Of a stretch of 57,884 bases of DNA, positions 45,997 to 54,470 are shown piece by piece. Numbering within the stretch: position 1 is the stretch's first letter; every line of letters begins with the position of its first letter. A program made the translations under genes and the position numbers. Source of the stretch: Aliiglaciecola lipolytica. Its GTDB lineage: Bacteria; Pseudomonadota; Gammaproteobacteria; Enterobacterales; Alteromonadaceae. The stretch spans positions 1 to 57,884 of the forward strand of contig NZ_JAHKPT010000016.1 in NCBI RefSeq assembly GCF_018860635.1, in the 5' to 3' direction. The notes beneath the pieces are model-generated. The model saw only the letters and a program-made list of their open reading frames with translations, did not search any database and had not been told where the DNA came from.

Positions 45997-46995
45997 TTAA
46001 GGTCGCTTTAATATGTCGAATAGATCCTGTTGAATTTTAACTAAATAAGAATCTAATGGTTTTTTCTGTTGCCAACTCGTCTCTAATTCACTGCATACCA
46101 ACTGTTGATTAATTTCGCCCACCATTACGCCTGTCTTGCCTTCCAGTGCCATTTCAACAGCAAAAGCCCCGAGTTTGGTAGCTAGAACTCGATCCTGTGA
46201 CACTGGAGAGCCCCCTCGTTGTACGTAACCGAGAATCACTGGGCGACATTCTATTTGGGTTTTTTGGCTCAGTATCTCAGCTAACTTTGTTACCCCCTCT
46301 GGCCACAAGTTTTCTGCTATTACGACAATATAACTGCTATTCCCTCTGCGCTTTTTCACCGCTTCGATATGGGCAATAAGGTTTTCTAGTTCATCCTCAC
46401 AACTGCGGGATATTTCTGGCAGCATAATATGATCAGCGGCAGAGGCGATGGCGGCATTTAAACCGATAAAACCGGCGTGACGTCCCATCACTTCGATGAG
46501 AAAAATCCGTTCAAAGGCATCGGCTGTGTCTCTAACTTTATCGATGGAGTCTAAGGCCGTTTCGATTGCGGTGTAATAGCCTATAGTGGCGTCTGTCCCA
46601 TCTACATCATTATCTATTGTGCCAGGTAATCCTATTACTTGACCTGACCAATGTTTAGCAAGATGCTTTGCTCCGCGAAAAGAGCCATCACCACCAATTA
46701 CCAATAAGGCTTCAATTCCAAGCGCATCCAAATTTTTCGCTGCCGTTTTAGCAGAATCATTGGATTTAAAGCTTAAGCACCTTGCGCTGTTTAAAATCGT
46801 GCCGCCTCGTTGAATGATATTTAATACATTTTTGGCTCTTAGGTTTAAATATTCTTGCTCTAATAACCCATTGTATCCATGACGATAGCCGTAAACCTCT
46901 AGTCCATAACGTAGACTGGTGAGAACAATTGCACGGATACAAGCATTCATGCCGGGTGCATCACCGCCTGAAGTGAGAAGCGCGATTTTACGCAT
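45997..46995 (-). CDS. pfkA: 6-phosphofructokinase (ATP-type)
   Basis: This 332-residue enzyme converts fructose 6-phosphate to fructose 1,6-bisphosphate. It has LLTSGGDAPGMNACIRAIV, the ATP-type signature IGGDGSFRGA (GGDGS, not the GGDDS of pyrophosphate enzymes), the catalytic LPGTIDNDVDGTDATIG, EVMGRHAGFIGL and GYVQRGGSPVSQDR. AAGGGG lies 9 bases before the ATG. A committed glycolysis gene near the fructokinase fits upper-glycolysis flow from the sugar locus, although it reads the other way. Confidence 0.94.
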   Translation of the reverse strand: MRKIALLTSGGDAPGMNACIRAIVLTSLRYGLEVYGYRHGYNGLLEQEYLNLRAKNVLNIIQRGGTILNSARCLSFKSNDSAKTAAKNLDALGIEALLVIGGDGSFRGAKHLAKHWSGQVIGLPGTIDNDVDGTDATIGYYTAIETALDSIDKVRDTADAFERIFLIEVMGRHAGFIGLNAAIASAADHIMLPEISRSCEDELENLIAHIEAVKKRRGNSSYIVVIAENLWPEGVTKLAEILSQKTQIECRPVILGYVQRGGSPVSQDRVLATKLGAFAVEMALEGKTGVMVGEINQQLVCSELETSWQQKKPLDSYLVKIQQDLFDILKRP

Positions 46996-47196
46996 GTATA
47001 ATACCCCTTAGCTGACTAAATAATTTAAACCTTTGCTAAACATAGCCTTTTTATTGAAAACTATAAAGATTTAGCAGAGCAGGTGTCATAAGTGACATAG
47101 TTATTAAAACTGTAAGAATTGATGTTTCACTATTGCCTCACTGTCACTAGTAAGCAATGATGCAAATAAGAATAAAGATACTTAGAACTACTAGAG

Positions 47197-48057
47197 ATGT
47201 TACTTACTATGTTTAAACGTTTATTTTGCACTTTTTGCTTAGCGGCTGTGTTATTACTCACTGGTTGTACTTCAAAATTCGCATATAACAATATTGATTG
47301 GTTGTTGTATTGGTACGTGGATGATTATGTTGATCTAGATAAGTCTCAGAAGCAAATGTTAGACGCAAAAGTAGAAAAGTGGTTGCTTTGGCATCGACAA
47401 GATGAGCTTTTGCGCTATCGGCAACATTTAGAAGATTTAAAAACAGACATACAAAATGGCGTTTTAAGTTCTCAGCAGTGGTTAACTCATTTCGACCGAG
47501 GAAGTGCCCACTGGAAGCGCTTTAGAGGTGAAATTAGCCCTGAGTTGTCAGAATTGTCGTTGCACTTAAATGACCAACAAATCGATGACATGTTCGCTGC
47601 ATTGGAAAAGGATAATCTGAAACAAGAGAAAAAGCGCAACAAAATGTCTAAGCAGCAGCGCATAGAAGACTCTATAGAAAATACTCAAGAGCAAATTAAA
47701 GAGTGGCTAGGCAAGTTGTCGAATCCTCAGAAAGTGCTAATAAGTGAATATGTCAGTGATTTTAAGCCTACTTTTGAATACTGGATGTCATATCGACGGG
47801 AAATTCAGAACGTTACAAAAACCTTAATGTTATCTCGACATCAAGTTGATGACTATGCGAGTAAATTGAATCAGTTGATGCAAAATCCAGATCAATTTAA
47901 AAGCTCCGAATATCTGCAAGCAAACGAATATAATCGAATCAAATATGCCAATTTGTTAAATGCCTTAAATATGACCTTAACTGAAAAACAAAAGAAACAT
48001 ATGAAAAATAAATTAAATGATTTAATCGAAGATATTGATGATCTAATTCAAGATTAG
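47197..48057 (+). CDS. DUF6279-family lipoprotein
   Basis: This 286-residue lipoprotein has the lipobox LLLTGC (Cys about 24), followed by TSKFAYNNIDWLLYWYVDDYVDL, characteristic of DUF6279 proteins of Alteromonadales, Vibrio and relatives. The rest is highly charged and helical. The function is unknown. A second ATG at 47209 gives a more usual signal peptide; neither start has a good ribosome site. Confidence 0.8.
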   Translation: MLLTMFKRLFCTFCLAAVLLLTGCTSKFAYNNIDWLLYWYVDDYVDLDKSQKQMLDAKVEKWLLWHRQDELLRYRQHLEDLKTDIQNGVLSSQQWLTHFDRGSAHWKRFRGEISPELSELSLHLNDQQIDDMFAALEKDNLKQEKKRNKMSKQQRIEDSIENTQEQIKEWLGKLSNPQKVLISEYVSDFKPTFEYWMSYRREIQNVTKTLMLSRHQVDDYASKLNQLMQNPDQFKSSEYLQANEYNRIKYANLLNALNMTLTEKQKKHMKNKLNDLIEDIDDLIQD

Positions 48058-48251
48058 AGTGTTAATTTTTTGAAAGTAAAATGTGTTTATTTTAATCCTT
48101 AGGTCGTGTTTTTACTGCTTTGAGTAGTCTTTTTGCTTATTTTTCAAATGTATACAGTTGTTAAATAAGCGGTGAAATTTCATACCCTTGACTGATTTTC
48201 TTCTTAACTTACTGGTTAGCCAGTTTCTTATAAAGTTCTTGATGTTGCAGT

Positions 48252-48279
48252 TGTAATGTTATATTAGTATGACATTACA
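48252..48279. promoter_or_regulatory. Operator-like 28-base inverted repeat upstream of a TonB receptor
   Basis: TGTAATGT (48252-48259) and ACATTACA (48272-48279) are perfect reverse complements. Inside them ATA (48261-48263) and TAT (48268-48270) also pair, giving 11 symmetric bases per half. It lies 54 bases before the receptor ATG. A shorter repeat, ACTGG-TTAG-CCAGT, is at 48211-48224. The bound regulator is unknown; the site lacks the central CG usual in LacI operators. Confidence 0.5.
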
Positions 48280-48332
48280 TCTATATATCTATCCAAAACC
48301 ATCCACTAAAACATAACAACGGGAACTCAAAA

Positions 48333-50405
48333 ATGAGAGAGTACAATAATAAAAAATCTAGTTTTACGGGTCGTAAATTGCTATTGGCTTCGTCAATTAT
48401 CTTTGCATGCCAAACGCTTCATGCTCAGGAATTAGAACGGATCACAGTAAGTGCCCAATACAAAGAAGAAGATTTACAGACAGTTCCCATTGCGATTACG
48501 GCATTGAATGAAGAAGAAATCGAATTGCGTAATATGACTGACGCGCTTTCGATTGGTGAAGCTGTACCTAATATTTACATTGCTAAAAATGTTGGTTCAG
48601 CAAGTGGTATGAAAGTATTCCTTCGAGGTATCGGAGAAGACGAATCTCGTGTGGGGGTTGATCCTGCGGTAGGTATTTATGTGGATGGTGTTTATATTGG
48701 TCGTCAGACAGGGGCATTGTTAGATTTAGCGGATATTGAATCTATAGAAGTATTGCGTGGCCCTCAAGGAACACTATATGGTCGAAACTCCAATGGTGGT
48801 GCAATCAGAGTCACCACTAAACAACCGAGTATTTCAGATCGAACTATTTTAAAAATGTCATTGGGTTCAGATCAATTAACCGATGGTTATTTAATGGTCA
48901 ACAAAGGTCTAACAGACAAGCTAGCCGGTCAAGTGTCAGTATTCAGTAAAAGTCGTCGTGGATTCATAAAAAACACAGATAACGGCGAATACCTAGGTGA
49001 TGTAGACAAACTAGGGGCGCGTGTAGCGCTTGCTTACTATGGCGATGTTTGGGATTTATCTTGGTCAGCAGATTTCATGAGAGATAACTCAGAACCTGGT
49101 TACTCCTCGTTAGTGCTAGACGATGATGGTGATATATTCACCATTAATCAAGCTGAGTTTCCAACAAGTGGGTTAGTTAATGGTGAAACAGAGTTGGGTG
49201 AATATTATAATCACTTATATCAAAGCGGCACCAGTTTTAAAGCACACCGTACCTTTGGCAATGAAATTTCGTTTGATTCAATCACCTCTTACAGACGTTT
49301 AGATCAAAGAATGTTAACCATTGTAACTTTGCCTTTCTTTCAAGACGTTCATCAAAACCAGATGAGTCAAGAATTTAGATTTGCTAAAGACGCTGAAGAT
49401 TACAGTTGGGTTACAGGTGTTTATTTATTCCGCGAAGAAGCCGATCAGTATACTGAATTTGTTTTCGGTGGTGCAGATATCGACTTGTTAACTGAATCGG
49501 CTGGTTTGTTTGGTCAATATACATATAACGTATCTGACAAGTTACATGTGACTGGTGGTGTTCGTTATACGTGGGAACAAAAAGATTTTGATGCCGCACC
49601 AACTGCAGATTATTGGAGTTCACTTGGTCAAGCAAATGCTGGGCTACAAAGTGATCAATGGGGTAAATTCTCATGGAAAGGGGTAGTTTCATACGATGTA
49701 AATGACGATATGATGACTTACGCATCGATAACCACTGGTTTCAAATCAGGTGGTTGGTCACCAGATAGTTTTGACCCAGTACAAGAAGAGTCGGTAATTA
49801 CTTATGAAATGGGTATGAAAAGCGATTTATCTAAATCTTTCCGTTTAAACGTAACTGCTTTTTTCAACGATTATACCGATTTACAAACCAGTGGTTCAAC
49901 CGCTAATGGCTTTACCCGAATTAATGCGGGTGACGTAGAAACTTACGGTATTGAAACCAATATTACATGGCAAGCTACGGAAGATTTAACCATAGATGCA
50001 TTTGTTGGATTGTTAGAAGCTAAGTATGTTTCACTTACTGAAGAAGCAACATTCTTTGTTGAAGAAGACTTTGATTTAAAACAGGCGCCACCAGTTAGTT
50101 ATGGTGTTAACTTCAACTATGTTAAAGAAGTAGGTGATGGTCAACTAATTTACAATGTGCAATATGCGTATACAGATGATCAGTATAACGATTTAGCTAC
50201 AACTGAACTTATTAAGCGCGAAGCAACGGACATTTTAAATGCGCGAGTAGCTTACAAGTGGGGTACAGACATAGAGTACAATGTTGCATTATGGGCTAAA
50301 AACGCACTGGACGAAGAGTTCGCTGCATCAGGCACTACCGGTAATTTAGCCATATATCCTGGTGACCCTAGAACCTTCGGAATAGACTTTTCAATAAACT
50401 ATTAA
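48333..50405 (+). CDS. TonB-dependent outer membrane receptor
   Basis: This 690-residue receptor has a signal peptide (KLLLASSIIFACQTLHAQ), TonB-box-like ELERITVSAQ, a plug with EDLQTVPIAITALNEEEIE, the IEVLRGPQGTLYGRNSNGGAI motif, and a barrel ending RTFGIDFSINY. The plug resembles receptors typical of marine Alteromonadales and sphingomonads. The substrate is unknown; it could belong with the uronate locus downstream. GGGAA lies 7 bases before the ATG. Confidence 0.92.
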   Translation: MREYNNKKSSFTGRKLLLASSIIFACQTLHAQELERITVSAQYKEEDLQTVPIAITALNEEEIELRNMTDALSIGEAVPNIYIAKNVGSASGMKVFLRGIGEDESRVGVDPAVGIYVDGVYIGRQTGALLDLADIESIEVLRGPQGTLYGRNSNGGAIRVTTKQPSISDRTILKMSLGSDQLTDGYLMVNKGLTDKLAGQVSVFSKSRRGFIKNTDNGEYLGDVDKLGARVALAYYGDVWDLSWSADFMRDNSEPGYSSLVLDDDGDIFTINQAEFPTSGLVNGETELGEYYNHLYQSGTSFKAHRTFGNEISFDSITSYRRLDQRMLTIVTLPFFQDVHQNQMSQEFRFAKDAEDYSWVTGVYLFREEADQYTEFVFGGADIDLLTESAGLFGQYTYNVSDKLHVTGGVRYTWEQKDFDAAPTADYWSSLGQANAGLQSDQWGKFSWKGVVSYDVNDDMMTYASITTGFKSGGWSPDSFDPVQEESVITYEMGMKSDLSKSFRLNVTAFFNDYTDLQTSGSTANGFTRINAGDVETYGIETNITWQATEDLTIDAFVGLLEAKYVSLTEEATFFVEEDFDLKQAPPVSYGVNFNYVKEVGDGQLIYNVQYAYTDDQYNDLATTELIKREATDILNARVAYKWGTDIEYNVALWAKNALDEEFAASGTTGNLAIYPGDPRTFGIDFSINY

Positions 50406-50491
50406 TAATTAGAATTAAACTGTAAATTTCCATAATAATACGGTTAAATAGTGAAATTGAAACTCGAAGAATAGCCAACGGTAATAAAATT

Positions 50492-51415
50492 ATGAGAATT
50501 AGGTTAAACGGATTTTTCCTAGCTCTAATTACGGCTGTTCTTTGGGGTGTTCTACCGGTTTTCTTGCAAATATGTCTACAAGCTTTGGATAGTATGACGA
50601 TCACATGGATTCGTTTTTTATTCGCCGGGCTTGTGGTTTTTGTCTTTCTACTTAGTACAAATGCGTTACCGAGCATATGGAAACAAGTGCCTAGAGCACA
50701 ATTTATTTTAATAGTCGCTGCATTAGCGCTGGTTGTTAACTATGTTTCTAATGTAAAAAGTCTAGATTATGTAAATCCCGAAACGGTTCAAGTGGTGATG
50801 CAAATAGCTCCTATTTTATTGATGTTAGGGGGCATCGTTTTTTTCAAAGAACGACTTAATCGACTTGAAATCACCGGAGCGATAATTTTATTTTTGGGTT
50901 TGGGTTTATTTTTTAGTCCCAAGTTAGATTTACTCTTTTCATCTATCAATTCTTATAATTCAGGCATCATGTTGGTTGTTCTAGCCGCGGTAACTTGGGT
51001 CGCCTATGCTCTGATGCAAAAAGTCTTGTTACGCTCATTTACTGCCAAGCAATTAACCTTACTGATTTATTTAATTGGTATTCTTGCGCTTACTCCTTTT
51101 ATCCACTTATCGGCCATCACGGATTTAAATCAGCTGCAATACTACGCTTTGCTATTCTGTTGTTTGAATACTGTAATTGCCTACGGCTGTTTCACCGAAG
51201 CATTGAATATTTGGAGTGCAGCAAAAGTGAGCGCAGTGATTGCAACAGGGCCATTGTTTACATTTTTGAGTGTGGTGATCGCTCAACAACTTCTGCCTGA
51301 GCAATTTAGCTTAATTGAGCTAGATAGTTATGTCATTTTTGGGGCTATTTGTGTTGTATGCGGTTCCATGACAACGGCTTTAGCAAAACGTAAAGTTGTA
51401 AAACCAGTTGTTTAA
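50492..51415 (+). CDS. EamA-family (DMT) transporter
   Basis: This 307-residue inner membrane protein has ten predicted helices in two EamA repeats: ALITAVLWGVLPVFLQICLQ at the start and VLAAVTWVAYALMQKVLLRS at the repeat. RLNRLEITGAIILFLGLGLF closes the first half. DMT proteins export or import small metabolites; specificity cannot be read. It lies 87 bases after the receptor gene and converges on the lacI-type gene, with an inverted repeat GACTAA/TTAGTC (51427-51444) between them. Confidence 0.85.
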   Translation: MRIRLNGFFLALITAVLWGVLPVFLQICLQALDSMTITWIRFLFAGLVVFVFLLSTNALPSIWKQVPRAQFILIVAALALVVNYVSNVKSLDYVNPETVQVVMQIAPILLMLGGIVFFKERLNRLEITGAIILFLGLGLFFSPKLDLLFSSINSYNSGIMLVVLAAVTWVAYALMQKVLLRSFTAKQLTLLIYLIGILALTPFIHLSAITDLNQLQYYALLFCCLNTVIAYGCFTEALNIWSAAKVSAVIATGPLFTFLSVVIAQQLLPEQFSLIELDSYVIFGAICVVCGSMTTALAKRKVVKPVV

Positions 51416-51459
51416 CTAAGGGTTTTGACTAAACAGTATTAGTCGAATTAGTTCGAACT

Positions 51460-52467
51460 CTAAATCTGTTTACAGGACAACCTTTTAATCAACGAGCAGG
51501 GGATCATTATCTTCTCTGACGATGGCTCTTTATTGTTGATGTTGTTCAACAATAACTTAGTCGCTTGTCGACCTATTTCATAAGGATTTTGAGTAATTAC
51601 TGTGATGGGGACTTTAAAGAAGTCGGCCATAGGAATGTCATCAAAACCTAAAATCGACACGTCATCGGGAATAGATATATTTTCGGCATTCAACGCAGTT
51701 AATATATCTGTGGTAATCGCCAGATGTTGAGTGAAAAACACAGTTGGTGGATTATCTGCATCTAGTAAGCTGGTGGGGGAGTGTTCAAATCCAGTTTCAC
51801 GGCGCCAATACTGAATGAGTTGTTCATCGAGTGGAATACCATGTTTTTGCAGCGCATCAGAATATCCTAAATAACGATCTTTTCGTGATTTAACATGTTT
51901 AAAATCTTGAGTGACAAAACAAATTCGCTTATGGCCTAATTGTATTAGGTACTCAGTTGCCTCAAAAGCCGCTTTTCGATAATCAGATATAATGATATTT
52001 TTTTCATTACCATCATGTTCAAGTTGAAAATGCACGATCGGTAAGCCACCGTCACTGTATCTATTGATTAAATCAGTATTCTTTCCCGACGAAGCGATAA
52101 TAATGCCATCAACCCGCAGTTGGTATAATGTCTCTAATGATTTCGCTTCAACTTTTGGATCTACGTCAGTGTTATAAATTAATAAATTGTACTCACTGGT
52201 TTTACAAAAATCGTCAATTCCTCGAATGGTACGGCTCGTATAGAAACCTGTTATGTCCCTAACTATCACCCCAATGGTTTTTGTCTTATTCATTTTCAGG
52301 CTACGAGCAATAGGGTTAGGCACATAATCCAATTCGCTAACGGCTATTTTTATCCGTTCCTTTGTCTTTTCAGACATGTAGTCGAAACGGCCATTTAAGT
52401 ACTGAGAGACAGTACTATTTGACACCCCAGCTCGTTCAGCCACATCAATGAGTTTAGTTTTTGCCAT
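51460..52467 (-). CDS. LacI-family transcriptional regulator
   Basis: This 335-residue repressor has an N-terminal LacI HTH (LIDVAERAGVSNSTVSQYLNGR), the hinge helix ELDYVPNPIARSLK, and a periplasmic-binding-protein-like sensor domain (TIGVIVRDITGFYT, ILGFDDIPMADFFKVPITVI). It is divergent from the symporter-lyase-kduD operon, with two AAACG-centred operator-like sites between them, so it probably controls that operon and itself in response to a uronate intermediate. Confidence 0.92.
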   Translation of the reverse strand: MAKTKLIDVAERAGVSNSTVSQYLNGRFDYMSEKTKERIKIAVSELDYVPNPIARSLKMNKTKTIGVIVRDITGFYTSRTIRGIDDFCKTSEYNLLIYNTDVDPKVEAKSLETLYQLRVDGIIIASSGKNTDLINRYSDGGLPIVHFQLEHDGNEKNIIISDYRKAAFEATEYLIQLGHKRICFVTQDFKHVKSRKDRYLGYSDALQKHGIPLDEQLIQYWRRETGFEHSPTSLLDADNPPTVFFTQHLAITTDILTALNAENISIPDDVSILGFDDIPMADFFKVPITVITQNPYEIGRQATKLLLNNINNKEPSSEKIMIPCSLIKRLSCKQI

Positions 52468-52537
52468 TTAAATATTTCTTGAAAGGTTCTGATTAGTCGA
52501 ATATTGACATTCTGCAACAATATGTTAACTTAATCAA

Positions 52538-52562
52538 CTAAACCGTTTTAGTAAAACGTTTT
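52538..52562. promoter_or_regulatory. Two adjacent LacI-type operator-like sites
   Basis: CTAAACCGTTTTAG (52538-52551) is a near-palindrome and AAAACGTTTT (52553-52562) a perfect one. Both have the central CG and AAA/TTT flanks typical of LacI-family operators. Their centres are 13 bases apart. They lie about 50 bases before the symporter start and 70 bases before the regulator start. Confidence 0.65.
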
Positions 52563-52612
52563 TGTTTTTGTATCCTATTGATAATATTAGGCAATCTAAC
52601 AAGAGGCAAAAT

Positions 52613-54394
52613 GTGGAAATTTCTAATATTGAATACTTAGTCATCATTGGCTATTTAGCGTTGATTGTTATCGTTGGTTTTGTTTTTAAAAAATTCTCAG
52701 CTAATACCGATGACTATTTTAAAGGCGGTTGTAAGGGCACCTGGTGGCTTGTTGGTAGCAGTGCCTTCATGAGTGCTTTTAGTGCGTGGACCTTTACCGG
52801 TGCTGCTGGCATTGCTTACGAATCAGGATTTTCTGCGATGTTTATCTTCTTCGGTAACGTGCTGGGGTTCTTCGTAAACTTTTTGTTTATGGGCCCTTGG
52901 TTACGGCAAATGAGAGTGACAACATTTCCTGAGGCCATTGCCAGTCGCTTTGGTGAAACAACCCGTGATTTTTACGCCTATTATGAAGTGCCTATTCGTA
53001 TTTTGTATTCTGCTATGGCGCTGTATGGACTTGGCATTTTTTGTTCCGCAGTGTTTGGTTATGACATCAACTATGTGATTGTAGTCTGCGGTGTCGTTGT
53101 ACTGCTTTATTCTGCTACCGGCGGACGTTGGGCTGTGATGGCCACTGACTTTCTGCAAGGATTAATCCTCGTTCCTTTAACTTTAATCGTTGCTTGGTTG
53201 TGTTTGGACGCCCTAGGTGGAATCAACAATTTGTTTGCTGAGATTGAGGCGCAAGGTTTAACCGAAGAATACAGTATGGTCAATTCTGCGACCTTATTTG
53301 GAGGGGCTTATACTTGGGGCTGGGCGAGCGCAATGATGGCCAAACAATTCATCGTTTTCAATTCCATGAATGCAGCACCAAGATACTTTTCGGTAAAAGA
53401 TGGGCGAGAAGCGCGCAAAGCCGCTTTGTTCTGCTCAATATTAATGTTGTTAGGTAGCTTAATTTGGTTTTTACCCCCAATCACCGCACGACTTTTATAC
53501 CCTGAACTTGTTATGGCATTTGATATAGCTAAGCCCGCTGAAGCGAGTTATGCGGTTGCCAGTATCAGCTTATTACCTGTGGGGCTAGTAGGGTTGATCG
53601 TGGTCGCTATTTTAGCGGCAACTATGAGCTCAATGGATACTGGCTTAAATACCAACGTGGCGATTTTGATAAAAGATATTTATCCCAAGGTCTCACGCAA
53701 ATTACGCTGGCAATCTAAAGGCGAATCAGAGCTTTTAAATTATGGCCGCACCTTAACTTGGGTTATGGGTTTCTTAATTGTACTTTTGGCGCTTTATTTT
53801 GCCCAACAAGATGGTTCTGGGATATTCGAAATCATGTTGCAAGTGGGCACGTTGTTGTCGATGCCAATTACGATTCCACTATTATTGGGCATGTTTATAC
53901 GGCAAACACCTTGGTGGGCAGCGCTTTTATCTATCGCCTGTGCGTTGCTATTTTCTTGTTTAGCTTTCTTCGAAGTTCCTTTGAGCTACTTAGGGTTTTC
54001 GCAGTCTTATAGCGATGCCTTTGAATGGAATTTTCAACAACAATTTTTTGGTGTGTTAGGTACAGGCACATTTGGCTTTTTGGTATCTATGCTATTTGCA
54101 CCAGCTTCGAATTCCGCCCATCGGAAAATGGTAGATAGGTTCTTTAAAAATATGAAAACCCCCATCGATTTTGAAAAGGAAATAGGTGAGGGGAATGATC
54201 TTAGCCAATTAACCGCTATTGGCCAGTTTGGCGCGGCAGTAACAGGATTCATCGCCTTAATGTTGATAATTCCTAATCCGATAGAAGGCAGAATAGCGAT
54301 ACTGGTACTTGCGCTAATAATAGGAGCAATCAGTGTCTTAATGCTAAAAGCCGGTAAGCCGCCCGCAGCCGAGATTAAATCAGTAGCACCGTAA
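52613..54394 (+). CDS. Sodium:solute symporter (SSF family)
   Basis: This 593-residue symporter has about 14 helices. It shows DDYFKGGCKGTWWLVGSSAF, FTGAAGIAYESGFSAM and VVAILAATMSSMDTGLNTNV, typical of SSF proteins in uronate or oligosaccharide loci. The GTG at 52613 with AAGAGG 6 bases upstream is preferred over an in-frame TTG at 52562, which falls in the operator. It probably imports unsaturated or intact uronate oligosaccharides for the cytoplasmic lyase encoded next. Confidence 0.9.
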   Translation: MEISNIEYLVIIGYLALIVIVGFVFKKFSANTDDYFKGGCKGTWWLVGSSAFMSAFSAWTFTGAAGIAYESGFSAMFIFFGNVLGFFVNFLFMGPWLRQMRVTTFPEAIASRFGETTRDFYAYYEVPIRILYSAMALYGLGIFCSAVFGYDINYVIVVCGVVVLLYSATGGRWAVMATDFLQGLILVPLTLIVAWLCLDALGGINNLFAEIEAQGLTEEYSMVNSATLFGGAYTWGWASAMMAKQFIVFNSMNAAPRYFSVKDGREARKAALFCSILMLLGSLIWFLPPITARLLYPELVMAFDIAKPAEASYAVASISLLPVGLVGLIVVAILAATMSSMDTGLNTNVAILIKDIYPKVSRKLRWQSKGESELLNYGRTLTWVMGFLIVLLALYFAQQDGSGIFEIMLQVGTLLSMPITIPLLLGMFIRQTPWWAALLSIACALLFSCLAFFEVPLSYLGFSQSYSDAFEWNFQQQFFGVLGTGTFGFLVSMLFAPASNSAHRKMVDRFFKNMKTPIDFEKEIGEGNDLSQLTAIGQFGAAVTGFIALMLIIPNPIEGRIAILVLALIIGAISVLMLKAGKPPAAEIKSVAP

Positions 54395-54470
54395 TTCAAA
54401 TTATGGCGCTCATTTACTCTAAGAATTGCAATTTATTAACGATTATGACTTTTGAATACAGGGATTAACC

